Below, piece after piece: positions 1 through 5,502 of a stretch of DNA of 11,619 nucleotides; the stretch's first letter is position 1; each line of letters starts with the position of its first letter. Source of the DNA: Candidatus Thorarchaeota archaeon (GTDB lineage Archaea > Asgardarchaeota > Thorarchaeia > Thorarchaeales > Thorarchaeaceae); assembly GCA_016841005.1 (NCBI GenBank), contig JAEORG010000305.1:1-11619 (forward strand), in the 5' to 3' direction. Both the position numbers and the translations under genes were made by a program. Below the pieces are notes generated by a model. It searched no databases. It was not told where the DNA came from and saw only the letters and a program-made list of their open reading frames with translations.

Positions 1-13
1 AGATTATGTTGAG

Positions 14-568
14 ATGGCAAGAACACACCAATCATTGGACGGATTCGACGAGAAAGTTGACGAGATTGCCGTTACCATGGTAAAGGTTGCCATTCTAGGT
101 TTTGCTGGAGTTGGTAAAACTACAACACTTCACCTTCTACGGGGAGAAACATTACCACTAATTCATGATCCAACCATAGGAGTAAGTATAAAGAAACTTC
201 CTGAAGAAGTTGAAAATGCCAATATTGTGCTTTGGGATCTTGCAGGACAATCGAGATTCAGTATCCTTTGGGCAAAAATGATTGCAAACGCACAAGTTGT
301 TGTAATTGTTACTGACAGCACTTTAGAGAATGTGCTTCGGAGTAAGAAATTAGTTTCATTAGTCAAGGACGAAGTACCAGACGCAAAGATTATCGGGATA
401 GCAAACAAACAGGACCTTCCTACGGCACTTACTCCGGAGAGAGTCGGTCAAATCCTTAATGTATCAACCTATGAACTTGTTGCCATTGATATCTCTTATC
501 GAGATCGACTTATTCAGATTATCCGAAGAGCAATCCTAGAAGGGAAATCAGAAAAGAAGGATAATTGA
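14..568 (+). CDS. Arf-like small GTPase (5' end may lie outside the window)
   Basis: Ras-superfamily GTPase, closest by motifs to the Arf/Arl/SRbeta group. Seen in the 184-residue reading: P-loop GFAGVGKT at 29-36, a switch-I Thr at 54 (DPTIG), switch-II WDLAGQ at 74-79, and the base-specificity motif NKQD at 131-134. The usual SAK motif is replaced by something like AIDIS at 157-161. There is no Gly2 for myristoylation, no C-terminal Cys for prenylation and no membrane segment, so it looks cytosolic. The first ATG has only a poor ribosome site, and the frame stays open to base 2, so the true start may be upstream and the protein may carry another N-terminal domain. An internal ATG at 77-79 would give the bare GTPase fold. 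Small GTPases are expanded in Asgard archaea; the specific partner is unknown. A coiled-coil gene follows on the same strand 78 bases downstream. Confidence 0.9.
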   Translation: MARTHQSLDGFDEKVDEIAVTMVKVAILGFAGVGKTTTLHLLRGETLPLIHDPTIGVSIKKLPEEVENANIVLWDLAGQSRFSILWAKMIANAQVVVIVTDSTLENVLRSKKLVSLVKDEVPDAKIIGIANKQDLPTALTPERVGQILNVSTYELVAIDISYRDRLIQIIRRAILEGKSEKKDN

Positions 569-589
569 ATGGAATGCGTCAGGTCAAAG

Positions 590-597
590 TTTAATTA
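590..597 (+). promoter_or_regulatory. TATA-like box before the coiled-coil gene
   Basis: TTTAATTA resembles the archaeal box A. A transcript starting about 25 bases downstream would begin near 620 and leave a short leader containing the strong ribosome site at 633-640. Position and sequence fit, but no BRE is convincing. Confidence 0.35.
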
Positions 598-632
598 CGT
601 GCACTTTGAAGTTTCACAAGAAATCATACCTT

Positions 633-640
633 AAGGTGAT
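633..640 (+). promoter_or_regulatory. Strong Shine-Dalgarno site
   Basis: AAGGTGAT is an almost full match to the complement of the archaeal 16S rRNA 3' end. It sits 6 bases before the ATG at 647 and fixes that start. It is the strongest ribosome site in the window. Confidence 0.75.
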
Positions 641-646
641 AAGATA

Positions 647-1192
647 ATGTCATTTGACCTTGCTGAAGTTATGGAGAAGTTGAAGGCAATCGAGGGTTTC
701 GCAGCCAAGGTTACTGAAACCAAGAGATTAGCTGATGAGTTAGCTGCAAATCTTGCCAACCTAAAAACATCTGTCAATAAAACAATTAATGACGCTTTCA
801 CAGAAGTGGCTAATCAAATTGACACTCTGCGGAAAAACATGGAACAGATGGAATCTGTACAACCTGCGACATCTCCGCCAACTCCTGCACCTGCTCCAAC
901 TCCAGCTGCTGAACCAGCTTCTGCACCTGAAACAGAACCAGCCCCAGCTCCAGCTCCGGCTGCTGAACCAACTCCTGCACCTGCCGCAGAAGTTGTACCT
1001 GAACCTCCAAAGGAAGGTGACGACCAATTAGATTTCCTCCTTCAACAGAAGGACCGTCTAAAGGCAGCTCTAACAGACCTCAGATTCGATTATATGAGAG
1101 GTTATATTCCTGAGGAAGAATACAAGACAAAAGAAGCAGAGCTTGATTCACAGCTAGAAGACCTGGATCGCCAGATTGCAGCTCTTAAATAG
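647..1192 (+). CDS. Coiled-coil / Pro-Ala linker / C-terminal helical hairpin protein
   Basis: Family not recognised. Three parts are visible in 181 residues. Residues 1-70 are charged and helical with heptad-like leucine spacing, likely a coiled coil. Residues 72-119 are a low-complexity linker of Pro, Ala, Glu and Thr built from short repeats such as PAPAPAAEPTPAP. Residues 126-181 form a second helical region containing LRFDYMRGYIPEEEYKTK, which resembles the short C-terminal SHOCT-type hairpin found in many archaeal and bacterial proteins. There is no signal peptide, membrane segment or enzyme motif, so a scaffold or oligomerisation role is likely. It follows the GTPase gene with its own promoter-like sequence and a strong ribosome site. 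A link to the GTPase is only suggested by adjacency. Confidence 0.85.
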   Translation: MSFDLAEVMEKLKAIEGFAAKVTETKRLADELAANLANLKTSVNKTINDAFTEVANQIDTLRKNMEQMESVQPATSPPTPAPAPTPAAEPASAPETEPAPAPAPAAEPTPAPAAEVVPEPPKEGDDQLDFLLQQKDRLKAALTDLRFDYMRGYIPEEEYKTKEAELDSQLEDLDRQIAALK

Positions 1193-1212
1193 GATTAGAA
1201 AATTCAAATCGC

Positions 1213-1249
1213 GAGAAGATTATGGACGTTAAAATCGCCAAATCTTCTC
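1213..1249 (+). terminator. Hairpin with T-rich tail after the coiled-coil gene
   Basis: GAGAAGATT at 1213-1221 pairs perfectly with AATCTTCTC at 1241-1249, with a 19-base loop. The following bases CTATCTACTTTT are pyrimidine-rich, as expected at archaeal transcript ends. It lies 20 bases after the stop codon of the coiled-coil gene. Confidence 0.45.
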
Positions 1250-1291
1250 CTATCTACTTTTAGAGAAAGTTAGTGAAAAATAAAGGTAACA

Positions 1292-1320
1292 ATAGAGAGT
1301 CGTTAAATCTGACTCTCTAT
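1292..1320 (-). terminator. 10-bp hairpin between convergent genes
   Basis: ATAGAGAGTC at 1292-1301 is the exact complement of GACTCTCTAT at 1311-1320, with a 9-base loop. Read on the minus strand, after the eS25 stop, it is followed by a T-rich stretch (complement of 1276-1284), so it probably ends the eS25 transcript. It could act for both strands. Confidence 0.5.
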
Positions 1321-1323
1321 ATA

Positions 1324-1348
1324 CTATAGTAGAAGGATTCTACTGTAG
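1324..1348. repeat. 11-bp hairpin spanning the eS25 stop codon
   Basis: CTATAGTAGAA at 1324-1334 pairs with TTCTACTGTAG at 1338-1348 with one G-T wobble and a 3-base loop. The stop codon of the eS25 gene (1340-1342) lies inside it. It may help end transcription or protect the mRNA 3' end. Confidence 0.45.
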
Positions 1349-2287
1349 AAGTTGTTTTGCAGCTTCAACATATTGTTTTGCTTTAGCTTCTGAAATACCA
1401 TCGACTTTTTTCGCTATCTTAGCAGGATCAGCCTTTGATATTGCTGCAACAGTTTTGAAACCACCGTCTCTAAGTGATTCGGCTGTTTTCGGACCAATTC
1501 CGGGAATATCTGAAATATCTGGTTTCTTTGCAGCTGGCTTCTTCTCTTCCTTCTTTGCTGGTTTCTTTGCAGCTGGCTCCTTCTCTTCCTTCTTTGCTGG
1601 TTTCTTTGCAGCTGGCTCCTTCTCTTCCTTCTTTGCTGGTTTCTTTGCAGCTGGCTTCTTCTCTTCCTTCTTTGCTGGTTTCTTTGCAGCTGGCTTCTTC
1701 TCTTCCTTCTTTGCTGGTTTCTTTGCAGCTGGCTTCTTCTTAGGCTTTTTATCTTCAACAGTAGATTCAGGTTCAGGTTCAGACTCACGTGGAGTAACAA
1801 GAGGTTCAATCACGACTTCAGGCATGGCATCCTTTCGCTCCTTCTTCACTCCTGCCTCACGTCTCTTTCTAGCTAACTTGCTAGGCTTTACGATAGTTCC
1901 TGCTGATGATGCTGCTGCCAATGCGGCTTCCATGTCTTCATCAATTACAGGTTCAACCGGAGCTGTTGCTGCAATTTCCTCGAGTGCTGCTGCAACAAGA
2001 GCTGCGCTACCAACCTCTCGTTTTTCTAGTTCACTTGGTCTTGAATAGACAACAAATCCACTTTCACGAACATATGCTACAACTGAACCTTCTTGTTCCC
2101 TTTCTCTCAAAAGCCTCTTTGCTACACTCATTCTAATGCCGAACCGGTTGGCTAGATCGTATGGCGTAACAGACCTTGATTTTTCCAGATACTGATTAAT
2201 CTCAGTCAGAGTTTCTGGTTTTATAATCGCATCTCTAATTATTTTCTCGGTCTTTGTGGCAGATTTACCCCATTTCTTGCGGCTAAT
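1340..2287 (-). CDS. rps25e: Ribosomal protein eS25 with Lys-rich repeat tail and C-terminal HhH domain
   Basis: Small-subunit ribosomal protein eS25. Read upstream of the first ATG (2129-2131), the same frame encodes RKKWGKSATKTEK and SVTPYDLANRFGI, which join MSVAKRLLREREQEG and FVVYSRP to make a full eS25 winged helix (about residues 1-83). The ATG start would delete half the fold and has no ribosome site. No ATG, GTG or TTG exists in frame between that ATG and the stop at 2321-2323. The best start is ATT at 2285-2287, 8 bases after GGAGAG, giving 315 residues. Archaeal eS25 is usually near 110 residues. The rest is an Ala/Glu-rich linker, five 13-residue KKPAAKKPAKKEE-type repeats plus a partial one, and a C-terminal pair of helix-hairpin-helix motifs (about 257-315, including DIPGIGPKTAESLRDGG) that suggests nucleic-acid binding. 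A sequencing error at the start codon is the main alternative to AUU initiation. Confidence 0.85.
   Translation of the reverse strand: MSRKKWGKSATKTEKIIRDAIIKPETLTEINQYLEKSRSVTPYDLANRFGIRMSVAKRLLREREQEGSVVAYVRESGFVVYSRPSELEKREVGSAALVAAALEEIAATAPVEPVIDEDMEAALAAASSAGTIVKPSKLARKRREAGVKKERKDAMPEVVIEPLVTPRESEPEPESTVEDKKPKKKPAAKKPAKKEEKKPAAKKPAKKEEKKPAAKKPAKKEEKEPAAKKPAKKEEKEPAAKKPAKKEEKKPAAKKPDISDIPGIGPKTAESLRDGGFKTVAAISKADPAKIAKKVDGISEAKAKQYVEAAKQLLQ
1521..1740 (-). repeat. 39-bp tandem repeat, five units plus a partial sixth
   Basis: Units begin at 1521, 1560, 1599, 1638 and 1677, and a 25-base partial unit starts at 1716. Units 1, 4 and 5 are identical. Units 2 and 3 are identical to each other and differ from the rest by a single base, which changes Lys to Glu. 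Each unit encodes a 13-residue Lys/Ala/Pro/Glu block of the eS25 tail. Near-perfect identity, including silent positions, points to recent expansion or gene conversion. Confidence 0.95.
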
Positions 2288-2296
2288 AGTAATTAC

Positions 2297-2303
2297 TCTC
2301 CTA
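2297..2303 (-). promoter_or_regulatory. Ribosome binding site that decides the eS25 start
   Basis: On the minus strand AGGAGAG occurs 8 bases before an ATT codon that begins a standard eS25 N-terminus (xSRKKWGKS). No other plausible ribosome site exists between here and the internal ATG at 2129-2131. This is the main support for the non-AUG start. Confidence 0.6.
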
Positions 2304-2344
2304 ATGTGTTGTTCCGCAGGTCATCGCGAAGGTCTAGGGTTTGG

Positions 2345-2353
2345 CTTTTAAAG
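2345..2353. promoter_or_regulatory. TATA-like element in a divergent promoter
   Basis: CTTTTAAAG is nearly self-complementary and could act as box A in either direction. For the plus-strand HExxH gene it predicts a start near 2375, leaving a leader of about 28 bases. For eS25 it predicts a start near 2322, leaving a leader of about 35 bases that holds the AGGAGAG site. It lies between the two divergent genes. Confidence 0.4.
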
Positions 2354-2363
2354 ATGCGCATCT
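2352..2363. promoter_or_regulatory. 12-bp perfect palindrome beside the TATA element
   Basis: AGATGCGCATCT is a perfect inverted repeat overlapping the edge of the TATA-like element, in the intergenic space between divergent genes. Its place fits an operator where a dimeric regulator would interfere with TBP/TFB binding. No second copy was noticed near the other promoters. Confidence 0.35.
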
Positions 2364-2403
2364 GTTAGTGCATTACCAAGTAACAATTGAGTGTAGCTGA
2401 ATA

Positions 2404-2886
2404 ATGGATAATCAGAAATTCAGTATAAGATATCCACTAGACCATTATGTCCAAATACTGGTTGAAAACGCATACAATGAACTTAACAATCAAGTTATTC
2501 AAGCACAATGGAAAAGAATTCGCGACTTTGCCACGGTTAGTTTGAATCAAGAAGGGCACATAGTTATCAGATGCAATAATATAACAAAAGACTGGCCTGA
2601 ACCTGCCTTGATAGGATTACTTTCTCATGAACTCAGTCATTACAGTATGGGTAGCCAATCCGATTCCGAAACCTCGACTGATTTTGATGTCATTAGACGT
2701 GGATTAGGTACTTATCTTGCACTTGAGCGTGTGATTGCTGACAAGTATTCGGATCATGTTGTAAGTAGAGGTAAAGATAGGTATCTTGGATATAGCACAA
2801 TACGTGCCCATCTATCCATCCGAGAAATCAAACAACTAGATAGACTTTTGACCGACTTGGGTTTCATCACCAGTTCCCCAGAATGA
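2404..2886 (+). CDS. Small putative zinc metallopeptidase-like protein (HExxH)
   Basis: A 160-residue soluble protein with no signal peptide or membrane segment. It contains HELSH at 75-79, preceded by the hydrophobic helix ALIGLLS, the typical setting of a zincin active-site helix with His75 and His79 as zinc ligands and Glu76 as catalytic base. The third ligand is not certain; Glu89, Asp93 and Asp95 in SETSTDFDVIRRG are candidates. The family is not recognised. The protein is short for a full gluzincin or metzincin and is closer in size to minimal SprT-like or anti-toxin-associated HExxH proteins. It is divergent from eS25 across a shared promoter region and ends 10 bases from the convergent nucleotidyltransferase gene. 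The ATG start follows only a weak ribosome site, consistent with a short leader. Confidence 0.75.
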   Translation: MDNQKFSIRYPLDHYVQILVENAYNELNNQVIQAQWKRIRDFATVSLNQEGHIVIRCNNITKDWPEPALIGLLSHELSHYSMGSQSDSETSTDFDVIRRGLGTYLALERVIADKYSDHVVSRGKDRYLGYSTIRAHLSIREIKQLDRLLTDLGFITSSPE

Positions 2887-2896
2887 ACGTTTCAAT

Positions 2897-4189
2897 CTAG
2901 CTGTCTTCAATCTCTTTCTTCTCGCGAATCTCTAATTGTTGCTTTACTGACACTTGACTATGAGGGGGGATATCTTGGTGTATCACGCAACCCGGTTCTA
3001 TTGTGCTATCTTCTCCAATACGTAGAGCTGGGTAGATTGAGGAATTCACGCCAAGAACTACGTTATCACCTATTATTACGCCAAATTTCTTGAAAGGTAT
3101 CTGAACCTTATCTCCATCATCCATGATATAGAGAGGTTTTCTACCAGGACGCCAGTTCCACAACTGTACACCCGCCTCGATACAACTGTCTGCACCAACA
3201 ATAGAATCCGCTATGTACGTCATTCGTCCGACATTCACACGGTCGAAAATCATGCTATTTCTTACTTCTACTGCGTAACCTATGTGAACTCCTTCACAAA
3301 GACTGGCATAATCACGGATAAGAGAATTGTTTCCAATGTAGACATTATTTCCTATATAGACGGGCCCTCTCAGTGATGCTCCTGGACGAATGACAGCTTC
3401 TTCTCCAATGTATACCGGACCTTCAAGAACAGCACTGTTATGTACCTCAGCAGATTCAGCAATGAAACTACCTTTCCCTTTGAGTAAACGATCCCTGACA
3501 ACTCGATTTGCTTTGAGAATATCCCAAGGCCAGGTGAATTCTGCCCATTCCTTTTCCCACACTGCTGCGGTAATAATCAACTTATCCTGAATCATTTTTT
3601 CAATTGTTTTTTCCATAGTCTTGTATTCTTCTAACATAGGCAGTAATTTAGTCGTAAAAGCAGAAACTCCAGCAACAGCATAATTACTGATATACTCTGC
3701 AGGACCTCCTTTTTCAACAAGTCGCTCAACAATGCCATTCTTTCCAATTTTCACTGTACCGAATTGTTCTGGATTTGATACAAGTGTAACAAGCATAGTT
3801 ACATCTGCATTCATAGTACGATGATTATACAAGGTCCTCTCAACCATTTCTGGTTCAACAAGCACATCACCATTGATTAATAGAAATTCATCAGCTCCAT
3901 CAAGTTCGTTTGAAGCGGTAAGAATTGCGTGCTCTACACCCTTCTGTTCATGCTGGATAACATATCTGATCTGTACACCAATATCTCCACCATGTTGAAA
4001 ATGGTTGATAATTTCATCACGACCATGACCTGCAACAACAACAATATCAGTAATATCATTCTCTTTTAGGCTTTCAATGATATAGTCAAGTACAGGGCGG
4101 CCAGCAATCATTAACATACTCTTAGACCGAGTCGTGGTTAATGGCCGTAACCTATTTCCGGAACCTGCAGTCAGTACAAGAGCTTTCAT
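2897..4189 (-). CDS. GlmU-like sugar-1-phosphate nucleotidylyltransferase with left-handed beta-helix domain
   Basis: Predicted to make an NDP-sugar (for example UDP-glucose or UDP-GlcNAc) from a sugar-1-phosphate and an NTP, feeding glycan or glycolipid synthesis. The N-terminal Rossmann domain (about 1-230 from the ATG at 4187-4189) has GSGNRLRPLT at 9-18, Ser-Lys at 22-23 in place of the usual Pro-Lys, and Gly-Asp at 107-108 for metal binding. The C-terminal part is hexapeptide repeats such as PVYIGEEAVIRPGA, as in the archaeal bifunctional enzyme ST0452. In GlmU and ST0452 the acetyltransferase His lies in a GHLTYLGD-type motif; here the motif reads GRMTYIADS, with Arg at 322. The acetyl transfer activity may therefore be lost. 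An ATG at 4223-4225 would add 12 residues not typical of the family. It is the last gene of the cluster with AlaX, 14-50 bases after its stop. Confidence 0.9.
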   Translation of the reverse strand: MKALVLTAGSGNRLRPLTTTRSKSMLMIAGRPVLDYIIESLKENDITDIVVVAGHGRDEIINHFQHGGDIGVQIRYVIQHEQKGVEHAILTASNELDGADEFLLINGDVLVEPEMVERTLYNHRTMNADVTMLVTLVSNPEQFGTVKIGKNGIVERLVEKGGPAEYISNYAVAGVSAFTTKLLPMLEEYKTMEKTIEKMIQDKLIITAAVWEKEWAEFTWPWDILKANRVVRDRLLKGKGSFIAESAEVHNSAVLEGPVYIGEEAVIRPGASLRGPVYIGNNVYIGNNSLIRDYASLCEGVHIGYAVEVRNSMIFDRVNVGRMTYIADSIVGADSCIEAGVQLWNWRPGRKPLYIMDDGDKVQIPFKKFGVIIGDNVVLGVNSSIYPALRIGEDSTIEPGCVIHQDIPPHSQVSVKQQLEIREKKEIEDS

Positions 4190-4239
4190 TGCACCCACAC
4201 TCAATTGGTCAGCGTTAGACGACATAAAGATGTTGGCTG

Positions 4240-4977
4240 TTACATTTCTGGTGATGGAATTAGTGAAAAGTATATTCTTCGTTTTCCAGCTCCAACATTT
4301 TTTGACTTTCCTAGTCGCATTTCACCAATCTCACTCGTATTCCTTACATGAGTACCTGCACAGGATGCAGCATCATAATCAGCAATGCTAATAATTCGAA
4401 ATTCTTTCACACTTTTAGGTACCATCTCAAGATATCTAACTTGGTAGCCTTTCTCATTAAGGAAAGTTATTGCATCATCTCTGGGCATGAACCGCAGGTT
4501 CACTTCTAAATTCCTATGCAATATCTCATTTACTCCGGTTTGGACTTTTCGTTTCATATCTTCGTCGAAACTCTCGAGAGGTGAATAGTCAGCTCTGCTT
4601 TTTCCAGGAGCTATCTGATTACCAACAGTTTCTAGTTGATAATTTATCTGAAGATATCTTGAGAGAATGTGTTGCGCGGTGTGGAATCTCATACATTCAT
4701 ATCTATGAGACCAATCAAGTTCACCAATTATTGAATCTCCCTCTTGAAAATTGCATTCGTCAGTGTATATATGATGCACTTGTCCACTTCGCTTCTTTGT
4801 ATCCACAATCACTAGTTGATCATCATCATTCTTGATGATTCCAATATCACCAATCTGACCCCCACCTTCAGGATAAAATGCTGTACGGTCAAGTTCTATT
4901 GAATCTTCAGTAATTGATATTATCTTAGCTTCAAATTTTCGAATATAGTTATCTTTCATGTAAAGAAGCTCAGTCAA
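4240..4977 (-). CDS. alaX: AlaX, alanyl-tRNA editing hydrolase
   Basis: Stand-alone homologue of the AlaRS editing domain. It hydrolyses mischarged Ser-tRNA(Ala) (and often Gly-tRNA(Ala)) in the cytosol. Using the proposed TTG start (4975-4977; 245 residues), GGGQ lies at 38-41, the zinc motif HTAQH at 99-103 and CAGTH at 206-210, so all four zinc ligands are present. The 245-residue length and the N-terminal OB-like part with GGGQ fit AlaX-M type enzymes. The longest frame starts at 5025 but overlaps the upstream gene by 38 bases. The TTG gives xTELLYMKDNYIRKFEA, the usual archaeal AlaX N-terminus, begins 10 bases after the upstream stop and is preceded by GGGTG at 6 bases. An ATG at 4957-4959 is the other option. 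It is co-transcribed with the flanking genes on the same strand. Confidence 0.93.
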   Translation of the reverse strand: MTELLYMKDNYIRKFEAKIISITEDSIELDRTAFYPEGGGQIGDIGIIKNDDDQLVIVDTKKRSGQVHHIYTDECNFQEGDSIIGELDWSHRYECMRFHTAQHILSRYLQINYQLETVGNQIAPGKSRADYSPLESFDEDMKRKVQTGVNEILHRNLEVNLRFMPRDDAITFLNEKGYQVRYLEMVPKSVKEFRIISIADYDAASCAGTHVRNTSEIGEMRLGKSKNVGAGKRRIYFSLIPSPEM

Positions 4978-4987
4978 GTTCAACACC

Positions 4988-5455
4988 CTAACTACTAATT
5001 CTTCTAAGTTTGTTCCACTCTTCAACTGCTAAATCCTGTGCTTGCTTCAGATAGTCCCCTTCAAGTTCAATCTCTGGAGTTTCTGATGCAGCCTCAATTA
5101 TTTCACGTACAGCATCTTCGCTTTTCTCTTCTGCAAGTCCAGCAAGAATTGCATCAATTATATCATCAGCGACATTAAATCTTCGAAGATATCGTGCAAG
5201 TGGTGTCTGAGAAGTTGGTATATATCCAGAATCCGTGGATGGTGTTATGCCGACTTCCTCCATCTTACTGCTGAATAATTCACTTATTATATCTTGACGA
5301 GATTCGGTTTTTGAAACCTCAAACTTCTTGTCTTTCTCTATCAAAGTGCGCATTTTTTTAATTCGTTTAATAATTGGTTTTTGTTTGGGTTTACGAATCG
5401 GCACAATTTCCACGACCTTGGTATTGACCAGAAGATAACAGATAGCAGAGCGCAT
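4988..5455 (-). CDS. Hypothetical acidic-tailed protein upstream of AlaX
   Basis: Not recognised. The N-terminal third is strongly basic (RKPKQKPIIKRIKKMR), suggesting contact with RNA or membrane. The C-terminal half is acidic and helical, with a repeat-like stretch around FNVADDIIDAILAGLAEEK that resembles a small three-helix bundle. There are no membrane segments or metal motifs. The ATG at 5453-5455 has no ribosome site. A TATA-like TTAAA at 5466-5470 predicts a transcript start near 5441, which would instead favour GTG at 5402-5404, 10 bases after AAGGT, giving a 138-residue protein starting xPIRKPKQKP. It is the first gene of a cluster with AlaX and the nucleotidyltransferase and lies about 50-100 bases after the M20 gene. 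Linkage to AlaX may hint at a translation-related role, but nothing in the sequence proves this. Confidence 0.7.
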   Translation of the reverse strand: MRSAICYLLVNTKVVEIVPIRKPKQKPIIKRIKKMRTLIEKDKKFEVSKTESRQDIISELFSSKMEEVGITPSTDSGYIPTSQTPLARYLRRFNVADDIIDAILAGLAEEKSEDAVREIIEAASETPEIELEGDYLKQAQDLAVEEWNKLRRISS

Positions 5456-5502
5456 TCTATCAGACTTTAATGTTTCTCATAGGAGCCAGACTATGATATT
5501 TA

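Noticed and set aside
761..1031. Frames over the Pro-Ala linker on both strands (Trp/Arg/Cys-rich and Leu/Gln-rich)
   Set aside because: They come from the repetitive linker read in other frames and resemble no protein family.
1455..2048. Long plus-strand frame opposite eS25, rich in Phe, Ala, Gly and Ser
   Set aside because: It is the reverse reading of the 39-bp repeats and linker of eS25; composition is typical of an antisense shadow and there is no ribosome site.
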